Assembly (NCBI GenBank): GCA_041158045.1
Contig: JBEBCD010000080.1
Span: 10,812 to 74,811, forward strand
Reading direction: 5' to 3'
DNA from: CAXRBC01 sp041158045
GTDB taxonomy: Bacteria > Actinomycetota > Acidimicrobiia > Acidimicrobiales > Ilumatobacteraceae
DNA: 64,000 bases
The position numbers and the translations under genes were made by a program. Below, piece by piece: positions 47,440 through 61,207 of the stretch. How positions within the stretch are numbered: position 1 is the first letter of the stretch; the number at the start of each line of letters is the position of its first letter. The notes under the pieces are model-generated. The model worked only from the letters and a program-made list of their open reading frames with translations. It did no database searches and had not been told where the DNA came from.

Positions 47440-49620
47440 GTGAACCAGCCCGGATCCGGGCGCGCCGTCGACCTCGCCGCGCTCAACCCCGACCAGCAGG
47501 AGGCCGTCCTCCACCGCGGCGGGCCCCTCCTCGTCGTCGCGGGCGCGGGCTCCGGCAAGACGCGGGTGCTCACGCATCGCATCGCGCACCTCATCGAGAC
47601 GGGGACGCACCCCATGCGGATCCTCGCGATCACCTTCACCAACAAGGCGGCGGGGGAGATGCGCGAGCGCGTCACCGCGCTCGTCGGGCCGGTCGCCGAG
47701 CGGATGTGGGTGAGCACGTTCCACTCGGCCTGCGTGCGCATCCTGCGGCGGGACGCCGAGCGGCTCGGGTACCCGTCGTCGTTCACCATCTACGACCAGT
47801 CGGACTCCCAGCGGCTCGTCGGCTACGTGATCCGCGACATGCACCTCGACCCCAAGCGCTTCCCCGTGCGCGGGGCGCAGGCCCGGATCAGCCTCTGGAA
47901 GAACGAGCTCATCGACCACCGGGAGGCCGCCGCGATGGACGGCGGCGCGGACGCGCGGCACGCCGAGGTGTACGCCGAGTACCAGTCGCGGCTGGTGAAG
48001 GCCGGCGCCATGGACTTCGACGACCTGCTCGTCAACGTGGTGCGGCTCTTCCGCGAGCACCCCGACGCCCTCGCGTCGTGGCAGGAGCGGTTCGAGCACG
48101 TGCTCATCGACGAGTACCAGGACACCAACGTCGCGCAGAACCGCATCGTGCTGCAGTTGGCCGCGCGCCACCACCAGGTGTGCGTGGTGGGCGACACCGA
48201 CCAGTCCGTGTACCGCTTCCGCGGGGCCGACTACCGCAACATCCTCGAGTTCGAGCACGCCTTCCCCGACGTCACCGTCGTGGTGCTGGCCCAGAACTAC
48301 CGGAGCACGCAGACGATCCTCGACGCGGCCAACGCGGTGATCACCCACAACGTGGAGCGCAAGCCCAAGGAGCTGTGGACCGACGCCGGCGAGGGCGAGA
48401 AGATCGTGCGGTACTTCGCCGACGACGAGTACGACGAGGCGCGCTGGGTGGTCGGCAGCATGCGGCGGATGCACGACGGCGATCCGCGGCCGTGGAGCGA
48501 CTTCGCCGTCTTCTACCGCACCAACGCGCAGAGCCGCGTGCTGGAGGAGGTGCTCGTGGAGGCCGGCGTGCCGTACAAGCTCGTGGGGGGCACGCGCTTC
48601 TACGACCGCCGCGAGGTGAAGGACGCGCTGGCCTACCTGCGCTGCGCGGTGAACCCGCTCGACGAGGTGAGCATCAAGCGCGTGCTCAACGTGCCGAAGC
48701 GCGGCGTGGGCGACACGACGGTGTCGCGCATCGACGCGTGGGCCGCGTCGCACGGCGTCGGCTTCGCCGCGGCCCTGCGCCGTGCCGACGAGGCGGGCGT
48801 GGGCGGCGCGGCGCTGCGGGGGATCGGCGAGTTCGTCCGGCTCGTCGACGACCTCGACCGGATGCTCGCCGACGGTCCCGGCACCGTGATCCGCCACGCG
48901 CTGCGCGCGACGGGCTACCTCGCGGAGCTCGAGGCCGAGGACACCGTGGAGTCGGCGGGGCGCCTCGAGAACCTCGAGGAGCTCATCGGCGTCGCATCGG
49001 AGTTCACCGACGTCGGCGAGTTCCTCGAGCAGGTGTCGCTCGTCGCCGACACCGACGAGATCAGCGGCGACAACCACGTGACGCTGATGACGCTGCACGC
49101 CGCGAAGGGCCTCGAGTTCCCCGTCGTGTGCATCGCGGGCATGGAGGAGGGGGTCTTCCCCGGCAACCGCTCGATGGGCGATCCGAGCGAGATGGAGGAG
49201 GAGCGCCGGCTCGCCTACGTGGGCATCACGCGGGCCCGCGAGCGGCTGCTGCTGTCGCACTCCTGGAGCCGCAACCTGTACGGATCGACGCAGTACAACC
49301 CGCCGTCGCGCTTCCTCGACGAGATCCCCGCCGCGCTGGTGCGACGCGAGGGCGCCGTGGACTCCGGCGTCGACGTCGGCCGCGGCGCGCACCGCCGCGC
49401 CGAGATCCCCCGGTACCGGCGCACCGACCAGCTCGTCGCGATGGCGACCCACTCCGACACGGGGCTCAAGGTCGGCGACGACGTGGTGCACGCCAAGTTC
49501 GGCGAGGGCGTGATCACCGCCATCCGCGGGGCGGGCGAGCAGGCCGAGGCCACCGTGCACTTCGTCGGCCACGGCGACAAGCACCTGTCGCTCGTGTGGG
49601 CCGCGCTGCGCAAGCGCTGA
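47440..49620 (+). CDS. pcrA: UvrD/PcrA superfamily 1A DNA helicase
   Basis: 3'-5' DNA helicase for repair and conflict resolution, 726 residues from GTG 47440. LNPDQQEAVLHRGGPLLVVA, Walker A AGAGSGKTRVL, AITFTNKAAGEMRERV, DEYQDTN (motif II), VVGDTDQSVYRFRGAD (motif III), QNYRST, TLMTLHAAKGLEFPVV (motif V) and AYVGITRARERL (motif VI) are all present. The C-terminal ~60 residues include a tudor-like KVGDDVVHAKFGEGVI segment, as in PcrA. The open frame upstream belongs to the P450 shadow. Confidence 0.96.
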   Translation: MNQPGSGRAVDLAALNPDQQEAVLHRGGPLLVVAGAGSGKTRVLTHRIAHLIETGTHPMRILAITFTNKAAGEMRERVTALVGPVAERMWVSTFHSACVRILRRDAERLGYPSSFTIYDQSDSQRLVGYVIRDMHLDPKRFPVRGAQARISLWKNELIDHREAAAMDGGADARHAEVYAEYQSRLVKAGAMDFDDLLVNVVRLFREHPDALASWQERFEHVLIDEYQDTNVAQNRIVLQLAARHHQVCVVGDTDQSVYRFRGADYRNILEFEHAFPDVTVVVLAQNYRSTQTILDAANAVITHNVERKPKELWTDAGEGEKIVRYFADDEYDEARWVVGSMRRMHDGDPRPWSDFAVFYRTNAQSRVLEEVLVEAGVPYKLVGGTRFYDRREVKDALAYLRCAVNPLDEVSIKRVLNVPKRGVGDTTVSRIDAWAASHGVGFAAALRRADEAGVGGAALRGIGEFVRLVDDLDRMLADGPGTVIRHALRATGYLAELEAEDTVESAGRLENLEELIGVASEFTDVGEFLEQVSLVADTDEISGDNHVTLMTLHAAKGLEFPVVCIAGMEEGVFPGNRSMGDPSEMEEERRLAYVGITRARERLLLSHSWSRNLYGSTQYNPPSRFLDEIPAALVRREGAVDSGVDVGRGAHRRAEIPRYRRTDQLVAMATHSDTGLKVGDDVVHAKFGEGVITAIRGAGEQAEATVHFVGHGDKHLSLVWAALRKR

Positions 49621-49654
49621 GGCGCCGCCCGGACGGGCCCGCGCGCGGGGTCGG

Positions 49655-50140
49655 TCAGCCCCCCGCGAGGTCGATGAGCAGCATCGTCCGGTTTTCCACG
49701 ATCGGACGCGCGTCGAGCGGGCGGCGCAGTGCCGAGACGTCGAGCGTGCGACCCTCGCAGTCGACGAAGTCGCGGGAGGCGGGGACGTGGCGCACGAGGC
49801 ACGTCGCGTCGCGGTCGTCCGGGTGCGCGGCGTAGACCTGCCAGCCGCGCGCGGGGTCGTCGCCCACGTGGTCGATGACGATGGAGCGCCGGCCCGACGG
49901 ATCGCGCAGGTCCGGGTAGAGGATCGGCCCGTCGCGGTCGATCACCTCCGCGACGTCGTCGACCCGCCCGACCTCGAACGTGCGTGCGACCGGCACCTCG
50001 CCCGACGTGCGGCGATCCGTCGCGCGATCGGCGAGGAGCCACGTCGCGCCGAACAGCACCGCGAAGAACGCGACGCCGCCGAGCACCGGTACGACCGCAC
50101 GAGCCAGCGGGGTCGACGGCCTCGGCGCGCGCACGCACAC
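49655..50140 (-). CDS. Membrane-anchored protein of unknown function
   Basis: 161 residues from GTG 50140 (GTG 50134 is an alternative and has a -10-like CACACT 6 nt upstream). A short basic N-terminus is followed by one membrane helix (VVPVLGGVAFFAVLFGATWLL) and an extracytoplasmic domain with two cysteines (DATCLVRHV, DFVDCEGRTLDV). I do not recognise the family; the Cys pair could form a disulfide. It converges on pcrA and is divergent from the B12-binding gene. The longer open frame to 50290 overlaps the divergent gene and is not supported. Confidence 0.6.
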   Translation of the reverse strand: MCVRAPRPSTPLARAVVPVLGGVAFFAVLFGATWLLADRATDRRTSGEVPVARTFEVGRVDDVAEVIDRDGPILYPDLRDPSGRRSIVIDHVGDDPARGWQVYAAHPDDRDATCLVRHVPASRDFVDCEGRTLDVSALRRPLDARPIVENRTMLLIDLAGG

Positions 50141-50168
50141 AGTGTGCTGGACTCGCGGGCCCCACGCG

Positions 50169-50174
50169 TAGCCT
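50169..50174 (+). promoter_or_regulatory. -10 box (TAGCCT) for the B12-subunit-sucCD operon
   Basis: TAGCCT lies 9 nt before GTG 50184, the longest spacing in the leaderless set. Divergent from the upstream minus-strand gene. Confidence 0.45.
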
Positions 50175-50183
50175 TGTGACGCC

Positions 50184-50597
50184 GTGAAGCGCACGTACCG
50201 CGTCGTCGTCGCCAAGCCGGGCCTGGACGGCCACGACCGCGGGGCCAAGACGATCACCCGGGCGCTCCGCGACGCCGGCTTCGAGGTCATCTACACGGGG
50301 CTGCACCAGACGCCCGAGCAGATCGCCGAGACCACCCTGCAGGAGGACGCCGACGCCGTGGGACTCAGCCTGCTGTCCGGTGCGCACCTCACGCTGTTCC
50401 CCCGCGTCATGGAGGAGCTCGCGCGCCGGGACCTCGGCCGCGTGCTCGTCTTCGGGGGCGGGGTGATCCCCGACTCGGACGCCACCGCGCTGCGCGGCCA
50501 GGGCGTGGCCGAGATCTTCGGGCCCGGCAGCTCGCTGCGGGAGATCGCGGCGTGGCTCGAGCGCGCGCTCGACGAGCGCGAGGCCGCGGCGGTCTGA
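50184..50597 (+). CDS. Stand-alone B12-binding subunit of an acyl-CoA mutase (methylmalonyl-CoA mutase type)
   Basis: 137 residues. KPGLDGHDRGAK contains the DxHxxG cobalamin motif (residues 15-20) with His17 as lower cobalt ligand; SLLSGAH and GGGVIP complete the B12 fold. The catalytic barrel is not attached and not nearby, so this is the small subunit of a two-part enzyme (methylmalonyl-, isobutyryl- or hydroxyisobutyryl-CoA mutase). Its stop overlaps the sucC ATG (TGATG), which favours methylmalonyl-CoA mutase feeding succinyl-CoA into SucCD. That assignment is inference. Confidence 0.88.
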   Translation: MKRTYRVVVAKPGLDGHDRGAKTITRALRDAGFEVIYTGLHQTPEQIAETTLQEDADAVGLSLLSGAHLTLFPRVMEELARRDLGRVLVFGGGVIPDSDATALRGQGVAEIFGPGSSLREIAAWLERALDEREAAAV

Positions 50598-51751
50598 TGG
50601 ATCTCCTCGAGTACCAGGGCAAGCAGTACTTCGCCCGATTCGGGATCCCGGTGTCGGCCGGCGACGTCGCGACGACCGTCGACGACGCGGTGCGCGCCGC
50701 CGAGGCCGCCGGGTACCCCGTCGTGGTGAAGGCGCAGGTGCACGTCGGGGGCCGCGGCAAGGCCGGCGGCATCAAGCTGGCGGCCGACGCCGACGAGGTC
50801 CGCCGCCACGCGGGCGCGATCCTCGGCATGTCGATCAAGGGACACGTGGTGCGCCGCGTCTGGATCGAGCGGGCCTCGGACATCGCCGAGGAGTACTACG
50901 CGTCGTTCACCCTCGATCGTGCCGCCAAGCGCCACCTGCTCATGCTCAGCGCCAAGGGCGGCGTGGACATCGAGGAGGTGGCCGCGACCGACCCGGGCGC
51001 GCTCGCGCGCGTGCACGTGGACCCGCTGGTCGGCCTCGACGTCGCCGGCGCACGGGCGGCGGCGGAGTCGGCGCGCATCCCCGAGCGGGCGCGCGACGGC
51101 GTCGCGCGGATCCTCGTCGCGCTCTACGAGTGCTTCACCAAGGGCGACTGCGACCTCGCGGAGATCAACCCGCTCATCCTCACGACCGCGGGCTCCGTGC
51201 ACGCCCTCGACGCCAAGGTGAGCCTCGACGCCAACGCGGCGTTCCGCCACCCGGAGTGGGAGGAGTGGCGCGCCACCGAGGAGCTCGACGCGCGCGAGCG
51301 CCTCGCGCGGGAGAAGGGGCTGCAGTACATCGGACTCTCGGGATCCGTCGGCATCATCGCCAACGGCGCGGGCCTCGCGATGAGCACGCTCGACGTGGTG
51401 CAGCAGGTGGGCGGTGCCGCGGCCAACTTCCTCGACATCGGCGGCGGCGCGAACGCCGAGCTCATGACCGCGGCCCTCGAGGTGATCAACTCCGACGCCG
51501 ACGTGCGCAGCATCTTCGTCAACATCTTCGGCGGCATCACCCGTGGCGACGAGGTGGCGCGCGGCATCGTCGAGGCGGTGCGCCGGGTGGCGCTCCGCGC
51601 GCCGATCGTGATCCGGCTCGACGGCACCAACGCGGAGGAGGGCCGGGCGATCCTCGCCGCCGCCGGGATCCCCGCGGACCGCCTGGTGTCGAAGCCCACC
51701 ATGCTCGAGGCCGCGCGCGAGGCCGTGGCGCTCGCGGCTCGGGGGGCCTGA
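50597..51751 (+). CDS. sucC: Succinate-CoA ligase beta subunit
   Basis: ATP-grasp subunit converting succinyl-CoA to succinate with nucleotide gain. It has 384 residues from ATG 50597. MDLLEYQGKQYFARFGIPVS, VVKAQVHVGGRGKAGGIKLA and the C-terminal NIFGGITRGDEVARGI are diagnostic. A longer upstream frame is not used because the ATG overlaps the preceding stop. One base separates it from sucD. Confidence 0.97.
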   Translation: MDLLEYQGKQYFARFGIPVSAGDVATTVDDAVRAAEAAGYPVVVKAQVHVGGRGKAGGIKLAADADEVRRHAGAILGMSIKGHVVRRVWIERASDIAEEYYASFTLDRAAKRHLLMLSAKGGVDIEEVAATDPGALARVHVDPLVGLDVAGARAAAESARIPERARDGVARILVALYECFTKGDCDLAEINPLILTTAGSVHALDAKVSLDANAAFRHPEWEEWRATEELDARERLAREKGLQYIGLSGSVGIIANGAGLAMSTLDVVQQVGGAAANFLDIGGGANAELMTAALEVINSDADVRSIFVNIFGGITRGDEVARGIVEAVRRVALRAPIVIRLDGTNAEEGRAILAAAGIPADRLVSKPTMLEAAREAVALAARGA

Positions 51752-51752
51752 C

Positions 51753-52646
51753 GTGGCGATCTTCGTCGACGCGGACACGCGGGTGATCGTGCAGGGCCTC
51801 ACCGGCGGCCAGGGGCGCTTCCACGGCCTGCGCAACCGGGCGTACGGCACGCGGGTCGTCGGCGGGGTGACCCCGGGCAAGGGCGGCCAGGACGTGGAGG
51901 GGATCCCGGTCCACGACACGGTCGCCGACGCGGTGCGCGCGACGGGCGCCGACGCGTCGTTCATCGCCGTGCCGCCCAAGGCGGCGCCCGCGGCGATCCT
52001 CGAGGCCGCGGCGGCCGGCGTGCGCTTCATCGTCTGCATCACCGAGGGCGTCCCCGCGCAGGACGAGGCGCGCGTCTACGCGACGCTGCTGCGCGACCAC
52101 CCCGGCACGCGCCTGCTCGGGCCCAACTGCCCCGGCATCATCAGCCCGGGCAAGTGCAACATCGGCATCACCGCGGGTGAGATCGCGCTGGCGCCGGTCG
52201 CGGGTGCGCGCAACGTGGGCATCGTCTCGCGGTCGGGCACGCTCACGTACCAGGCGCTCTTCGAGCTGAAGGCGCAGGGCATCGGCGTGAGCACCTGCGT
52301 CGGGATCGGCGGCGACCCGGTGCCGGGCACCTCCTTCGTCGACTGCCTCGCCGAGTTCCAGGCAGACCCGGAGACGGACGCGATCCTCATGATCGGCGAG
52401 ATCGGCGGGTCCGCGGAGGAGGAGGCGGCCGAGTACGTCGCCGCCCACGTGACCAAGCCGATGAGCGCCTACATCGCGGGCGTGACCGCGCCGGCCGGCA
52501 AGAAGATGGGGCACGCGGGCGCGATCGTCTCCGGCGGCAAGGGCACCGCCGCCGGCAAGATCGACGCGCTGCGGCGCGCGGGCGTCCAGGTGGGTGCGAA
52601 CCCCACCGAGGCCGGTGCGCTGATGGCCCGCATCGTGCGCGGATGA
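51753..52646 (+). CDS. sucD: Succinate-CoA ligase alpha subunit
   Basis: CoA-binding partner of SucC, 297 residues, GTG start. [29 protein letters not shown] and the phosphohistidine His254 in [16 protein letters not shown] are present. The stop overlaps the next start (ATGA). Confidence 0.97.
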   Translation: MAIFVDADTRVIVQGLTGGQGRFHGLRNRAYGTRVVGGVTPGKGGQDVEGIPVHDTVADAVRATGADASFIAVPPKAAPAAILEAAAAGVRFIVCITEGVPAQDEARVYATLLRDHPGTRLLGPNCPGIISPGKCNIGITAGEIALAPVAGARNVGIVSRSGTLTYQALFELKAQGIGVSTCVGIGGDPVPGTSFVDCLAEFQADPETDAILMIGEIGGSAEEEAAEYVAAHVTKPMSAYIAGVTAPAGKKMGHAGAIVSGGKGTAAGKIDALRRAGVQVGANPTEAGALMARIVRG

Positions 52647-54559
52647 GCCGACCCGGCCCGCTGCGCTACCTCCCGGCGCTCGACGGGCTGCGCGCGCTCG
52701 CCGTCGTCGCGGTCATCGTCTACCACGCGAACCCGCGCTGGCTGCCCGGCGGCTTCATCGGCGTCGAGACGTTCTTCGTCATCAGCGGGTACCTCATCAC
52801 CCTGCTGCTCATCTCGGAGACGGAGGGGGCCGGCCGCGTCGACCTGCGCGGCTTCTGGCTGCGGCGCGCGCGGCGCCTGCTGCCGGCGCTGTGGCTGCTG
52901 CTCCTCGGCGTCACGACGTACGTCGCGATCTTCGAGCGGGCCGACCTCGGCCGGCTGCGCGGCGACGTCGTGGCGGCGCTGCTCTACGGCTTCAACTGGT
53001 TCCAGATCTGGACGGGCACGAGCTACTTCACGGCGTTCGAGCTCGTGCCGCTGCGGCACCTGTGGTCGCTCGCGGTCGAGGAGCAGTACTACCTCGTCTG
53101 GCCGCTCGTCATGGTCGGGATCCTCGCCCTCGGGCGGCGGCGCCTGCCGGCGGTCGGCCTCGTCCTCGCCGCGGGGTCGGCGGGGCTCGCCGCGTGGACC
53201 GCGGCGACCTACCGCCCCGGCCGCATCGGCACCGTCACGGAGACGCCGGGGCAGTACGTCGAGGTCTTCGGCCGCGCCGTGTCGCGCATCGACCTGCTGT
53301 TCCTCGGCACGCCGACGCGCGCGGCGGGCCTGCTGCTCGGGGCCGCGCTCGCGACCTGGTGGCGCCCGTGGCGGCTCGAGCGGGCCGCGGCGTCCCGGCT
53401 CGGGACCGCGGCCGACGCGCTCGGCGCGGCGGGCGCCCTCGCCCTCGTCGTGCTCGCGCTGCGGCTGCACACGCTCGTCGAGGGCGTCGACGAGGGGACG
53501 GTGGGCTACGACCTGCTCTTCCGCGGCGGCTTCGCGATGGTCGACGTCGCGAGCCTCGCCGTCGTCGCCGCCGCGGCGCACCCCGGGGCGCGCCTCACGC
53601 GCCTCGCGCTCGGCAACGCGGTGATGCGGTGGATCGGCACGCGCTCCTACGGCCTGTACCTGTACCACTGGCCCGTCTTCCAGATGTACCGGCGCTTCGC
53701 CGGTCGCGGACTCACGCTCGCCGAGCTCGTCGTGCTCCTGACGGTCGCGTGCTGCATCACCGAGGCGAGCTACCGCTGGGTCGAGACGCCGGTGCGCAAC
53801 GGCGCGCTCGGCGAGTGGTGGCGGCGCTTCCGCCAGCCCGCGCCCCCGGCCGCGCGGGTGGCGCAGCAGCGGCGGATCGCGCTCGGTGCACTCGTCGCGC
53901 TCGTCCCGACCTTCGGCGTCGTGAGCCTCGCGACCGCGGAGGTGCGCGTCGACGAGATCACGCGCAACCTGATGGACAACGAGGCCAACGTCGTCGACGT
54001 GCTCGGCGGGTCGACGGCCCCGCCGGAGCCCGCGGGGCCGACCACCACGGTGGCGGGCGGGGCGGCGCCGCCGACCACGACGCTCGACGGCCAGATCATC
54101 GACGTGCTGGCGATCGGCGACTCGGTGATGCTCGGCGCGGCCAACGTGCTGACCCGCCGGGGCGTGACCGTGGACGCCATGAAGAGCAGGCCGTTCCGCC
54201 AGGCCCTCGAGATCGCCAACTTCATGGAGTCGGTCGGCCGCCTGGGATCCGTCGTCATCATCCACCTCGGGACCAACAACACCGTCGACGTCGCGACGCT
54301 GGACGAGATCATGGTGCCCCTGCGGGACGTGCCGCTCGTGCTCTTCGTGACCGTGCACGTGCCGAGCGAGCAGCGCCAGCGGCTCAACAACCAACGGATC
54401 ATGGAGCTGCCCGACCGCTACGAGAACGTGCGCGTGCTGGACTGGTACGCCGTCGCGACCGCGCACCCCGAGTACCTCTACTCCGACCGCACGCACATCC
54501 GCCCCGAGGGCCAGCAGGTCTACGCCGACCTCATCATGCAGGCCATCGGGCGGCCGTGA
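52643..54559 (+). CDS. OafA-type membrane acyltransferase fused to an SGNH domain
   Basis: 638 residues. The N-terminal ~400 form an acyltransferase-3 domain with about ten membrane helices; [18 protein letters not shown] holds the catalytic His and [18 protein letters not shown] follows. A Thr/Pro linker ([14 protein letters not shown]) leads to a C-terminal SGNH-like domain with [15 protein letters not shown] and [10 protein letters not shown] (Asp-x-x-His). Such fusions O-acetylate peptidoglycan or exported glycans. It overlaps sucD by 4 bp, although no functional link is obvious. Acceptor unknown. Confidence 0.9.
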   Translation: MSRPGPLRYLPALDGLRALAVVAVIVYHANPRWLPGGFIGVETFFVISGYLITLLLISETEGAGRVDLRGFWLRRARRLLPALWLLLLGVTTYVAIFERADLGRLRGDVVAALLYGFNWFQIWTGTSYFTAFELVPLRHLWSLAVEEQYYLVWPLVMVGILALGRRRLPAVGLVLAAGSAGLAAWTAATYRPGRIGTVTETPGQYVEVFGRAVSRIDLLFLGTPTRAAGLLLGAALATWWRPWRLERAAASRLGTAADALGAAGALALVVLALRLHTLVEGVDEGTVGYDLLFRGGFAMVDVASLAVVAAAAHPGARLTRLALGNAVMRWIGTRSYGLYLYHWPVFQMYRRFAGRGLTLAELVVLLTVACCITEASYRWVETPVRNGALGEWWRRFRQPAPPAARVAQQRRIALGALVALVPTFGVVSLATAEVRVDEITRNLMDNEANVVDVLGGSTAPPEPAGPTTTVAGGAAPPTTTLDGQIIDVLAIGDSVMLGAANVLTRRGVTVDAMKSRPFRQALEIANFMESVGRLGSVVIIHLGTNNTVDVATLDEIMVPLRDVPLVLFVTVHVPSEQRQRLNNQRIMELPDRYENVRVLDWYAVATAHPEYLYSDRTHIRPEGQQVYADLIMQAIGRP

Positions 54560-54579
54560 GCCCGCGCGCGACGCCCGCG

Positions 54580-54585
54580 TAGGAT
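54580..54585 (+). promoter_or_regulatory. -10 box (TAGGAT) for leaderless mdh
   Basis: TAGGAT lies 8 nt before GTG 54594 in the 34-bp gap after the acyltransferase gene. Confidence 0.48.
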
Positions 54586-54593
54586 CGGCGCCC

Positions 54594-55592
54594 GTGACCA
54601 CGCCCGCCCCGCGCACCGTGCGCGTCGCGATCACCGGCGCCGCCGGCCAGATCGGGTACGCGCTCCTCTTCCGCATCGCGTCCGGCGCGATGCTCGGTCC
54701 CGACGTGAGGGTCGTGCTCCAGCTGCTCGAGGTGACGCCCGCGCTGGGCGCCCTCGGCGGCGTGCGCATGGAGCTCGACGACTGCGCGTTCCCCCTGCTC
54801 GAGGGGGTGGTGACCACCGACGATCCGCGCGTCGCGTTCGCCGACGCCGACGTGGCGCTGCTCGTCGGCGCGATGCCCCGCAAGGACGGCATGGAGCGCG
54901 GCGACCTCCTCTCGGCCAACGGCGGCATCTTCAAGCCCCAGGGTGCGGCGCTCGGCGAGGTCGCGAGCCGCGATGTGAAGGTGCTCGTGGTCGGCAACCC
55001 CGCCAACACGAACGCGCTCATCGCGATGCGCCACGCGACGGGGCTCGGACCCCGCAACTTCACCGCGATGACGCGGCTCGACCACAACCGCGCGGTGTCG
55101 CAGCTCGCCGCCAAGGTGGGGCGCCCGGTGTCGAGCGTGCGGCGGATGACGATCTGGGGCAACCACTCGGCGCTGCAGTACCCCGACATCGCGCACTGCC
55201 TCGTCGACGGGCGTCCCGCGCCCGAGGTGGTGGGGGACGAGGCGTGGGTGCGCGAGACGTTCGTCCCCACCGTGGCCAAGCGCGGCGCCGCGGTGATCAA
55301 GGCCCGCGGCAGCTCCTCGGCCGCCTCGGCCGCCAACGCCGCGATCGACCACGTCCGCTCCTGGGTGCGCGGCACGCCGGAGGGGGACTGGGTCTCGATG
55401 GCGGTGCCGTCCGACGGCTCCTACGGCGTCGCGGAGGGCCTCGTGTCGTCGTTCCCGTGCGAGTGTCGCGACGGCGAGTGGCGGATCGTGCGGGGCCTCG
55501 CGATCGACGACCACGCCCGCGCCAAGATCGACGCGTCGGTCGGCGAGCTCGCCGACGAGCGCGACGCGGTGCGGGGGCTCGGGCTGATCTAG
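54594..55592 (+). CDS. mdh: Malate dehydrogenase
   Basis: NAD-dependent oxidation of malate to oxaloacetate, 332 residues, GTG start. The Rossmann motif [15 protein letters not shown], the substrate Arg loop [28 protein letters not shown] and the catalytic His in [12 protein letters not shown] mark the cytosolic-type two-domain enzyme common in actinobacteria. It lies between sucCD and sdh, making a TCA-cycle neighbourhood. Confidence 0.96.
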   Translation: MTTPAPRTVRVAITGAAGQIGYALLFRIASGAMLGPDVRVVLQLLEVTPALGALGGVRMELDDCAFPLLEGVVTTDDPRVAFADADVALLVGAMPRKDGMERGDLLSANGGIFKPQGAALGEVASRDVKVLVVGNPANTNALIAMRHATGLGPRNFTAMTRLDHNRAVSQLAAKVGRPVSSVRRMTIWGNHSALQYPDIAHCLVDGRPAPEVVGDEAWVRETFVPTVAKRGAAVIKARGSSSAASAANAAIDHVRSWVRGTPEGDWVSMAVPSDGSYGVAEGLVSSFPCECRDGEWRIVRGLAIDDHARAKIDASVGELADERDAVRGLGLI

Positions 55593-55593
55593 C

Positions 55594-55623
55594 CGCGCGG
55601 GCGCCCGGCTCGGGCGGCGCGCG
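55594..55623. terminator. Hairpin between convergent mdh and SCP2-like genes
   Basis: Outer arms CGCGC (55594-55598) and GCGCG (55619-55623) and inner arms GCCCG (55603-55607) and CGGGC (55611-55615) occupy the entire gap between two convergent genes. A bidirectional terminator is likely by position; there is no T-run. Confidence 0.4.
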
Positions 55624-56013
55624 TCAGGCGAAGCGGGTGCGGGCGTTGACCGCGTCGAACGCCGCGTCGAGCGCGGCGAAGAGCGGGGCGGCGTCGATGA
55701 GTCGCTGGTGGTCGCCGGAGAAGCGGATGCGCCCGGAGATGAACGCCTCCTGCGCGCCGAGCGCGCCGGTGGCGACGGCGACCGCCGTGTCCCAGTCCTG
55801 CACGAACTCGACGTCGGGATCGCTCGCGGGTCCCGCGGCGACGACGAGGGCGCCGTCGCGCGTCGTGAGGTGGTAGCGCACGTCGCCGTGCGGCGTGCCG
55901 GTGACCGTCTGGGAGAGCGTCACCCGGTGCGTGCGGGCGAGCTCGACCGCACGCACGTCCGACGTCGCGGCCGCGGCGATCGCCGCGAGCCAGTCGGCGC
56001 CGAGGTAGCGCAG
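55624..56013 (-). CDS. SCP2 sterol-carrier-like small protein, start codon uncertain
   Basis: Small lipid-binding-fold protein. The body (TGTPHGDVRYHLTTRDG, DPDVEFVQDWDTAVAVATG, ALGAQEAFISGRIRFSGD) matches the SCP2 domain that binds hydrophobic ligands. GTG 55956 gives 110 residues. The frame remains coding upstream, with LRYLGADWLAAIAAAA, and CTG at 56013 would give 129 residues starting one base after the hppA stop. No ATG, GTG or TTG exists in that stretch. Probably co-transcribed with hppA. Ligand unknown. Confidence 0.7.
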   Translation of the reverse strand: MRYLGADWLAAIAAAATSDVRAVELARTHRVTLSQTVTGTPHGDVRYHLTTRDGALVVAAGPASDPDVEFVQDWDTAVAVATGALGAQEAFISGRIRFSGDHQRLIDAAPLFAALDAAFDAVNARTRFA

Positions 56014-56014
56014 C

Positions 56015-58324
<2,310 letters not shown>

Positions 58325-58393
58325 CCAGCACCCCTCGTGTCGGTCGTGGTCGTGCGCGACCGGCGGCCGCGCGGCCCCCGCGGGGCCCGAGAG

Positions 58394-58423
58394 AGTGTAC
58401 GAAACGGCGACGGTCGCGACGAA
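58394..58423 (-). promoter_or_regulatory. hppA promoter (-35 TTCGTC, 18-bp spacer, -10 TACACT)
   Basis: On the minus strand TTCGTC (58423-58418) and TACACT (58399-58394) are 18 bp apart. The predicted start near 58387 gives a leader of about 60 nt before GTG 58324, in contrast to the leaderless sdhC promoter in the same gap. Confidence 0.5.
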
Positions 58424-58498
58424 AACCCCGTGCGGCGCGGCGGGCCGCGCCGCACGATGTCACACGGGTCCGCTCGGGGTCGGCGAAACCGCCACAAC

Positions 58499-58504
58499 TA
58501 GCGT
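58499..58504 (+). promoter_or_regulatory. -10 box (TAGCGT) for leaderless sdhCAB
   Basis: TAGCGT lies 8 nt before ATG 58513. The 188-bp hppA-sdhC gap also holds the oppositely directed hppA promoter. Confidence 0.5.
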
Positions 58505-58512
58505 GACGGCCG

Positions 58513-59289
58513 ATGTCCGTCGCGGCGCCCGACCGTCCCTCGGGCGCCGCCGCGCGCGCCGTGACCGGGACCGCGCGGGGGCCGCGCCGGCGGCGCGCCT
58601 TCCTCCTCGACCTCTACGCCACCTCGGTCGGCAAGAAGTACGCCATGGCGGTCACCGGCATCGCGATGATGGGCTTCGTGCTCGCCCACATGGTGGGCAA
58701 CCTCAAGATGTACCTCGGCGCCGCCGAGCTGGACCACTACGCGGAGTTCCTCCGCATGCTCGCGTACCCGCTCGCGCCGAAGGACGCCGTGCTGTGGATC
58801 GCGCGCGTCGCGCTGCTCGGCGCCGTCGCGCTGCACGTGCACGCCGCGTGGTCGCTCACGGTGCTCAACCGCAGGGCGCGCCCCGTGCGCTACCAGACCG
58901 CGCGCGACTACGAGGAGGCGTCGCTCGCCAGCCGCAGCATGCGCTGGAGTGGCGTCGTCGTGCTCGCCTTCATCGTCTGGCACGTCGCCGACCTCACGCT
59001 CGGCGTCACCAACACGATCGGCGCCGACGGCACCTTCGTCAAGGAGGAGGTGTACGACAACGTCGTGCGCAGCCTCGGGCGGTGGCCGGTCGCGCTGTTC
59101 TACGTCGTGGCCAACCTGCTGCTCGGCCTGCACCTGCGCCACGGCGCCTGGAGCATCTTCCAGTCGCTCGGGTGGAGCAGCCCGCGGTTCAACCCGTGGC
59201 GCAGGGCCTTCGCCGGCGGCTTCGCCGCCGTGATCGTGGTCGGCAACGTGTCGTTCCCCGTGGCCGTGACCCTCGGGATCGTGGGCTGA
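58513..59289 (+). CDS. sdhC: Succinate dehydrogenase cytochrome b subunit (type B, single anchor)
   Basis: 258-residue membrane anchor with about five helices carrying heme and quinone sites. [41 protein letters not shown] and [15 protein letters not shown] supply conserved His residues for two hemes, as in type-B succinate:menaquinone reductases, where one anchor replaces SdhC plus SdhD. One base separates it from sdhA. Confidence 0.93.
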   Translation: MSVAAPDRPSGAAARAVTGTARGPRRRRAFLLDLYATSVGKKYAMAVTGIAMMGFVLAHMVGNLKMYLGAAELDHYAEFLRMLAYPLAPKDAVLWIARVALLGAVALHVHAAWSLTVLNRRARPVRYQTARDYEEASLASRSMRWSGVVVLAFIVWHVADLTLGVTNTIGADGTFVKEEVYDNVVRSLGRWPVALFYVVANLLLGLHLRHGAWSIFQSLGWSSPRFNPWRRAFAGGFAAVIVVGNVSFPVAVTLGIVG

Positions 59290-59290
59290 C

Positions 59291-61203
<1,913 letters not shown>

Positions 61204-61207
<4 letters not shown>

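Noticed and set aside
49626..49650. Short hairpins (GCCC/GGGC and CCCG/CGGG) between pcrA and the convergent gene
   Set aside because: Stems of only four base pairs in very G+C-rich sequence; chance matches are likely.
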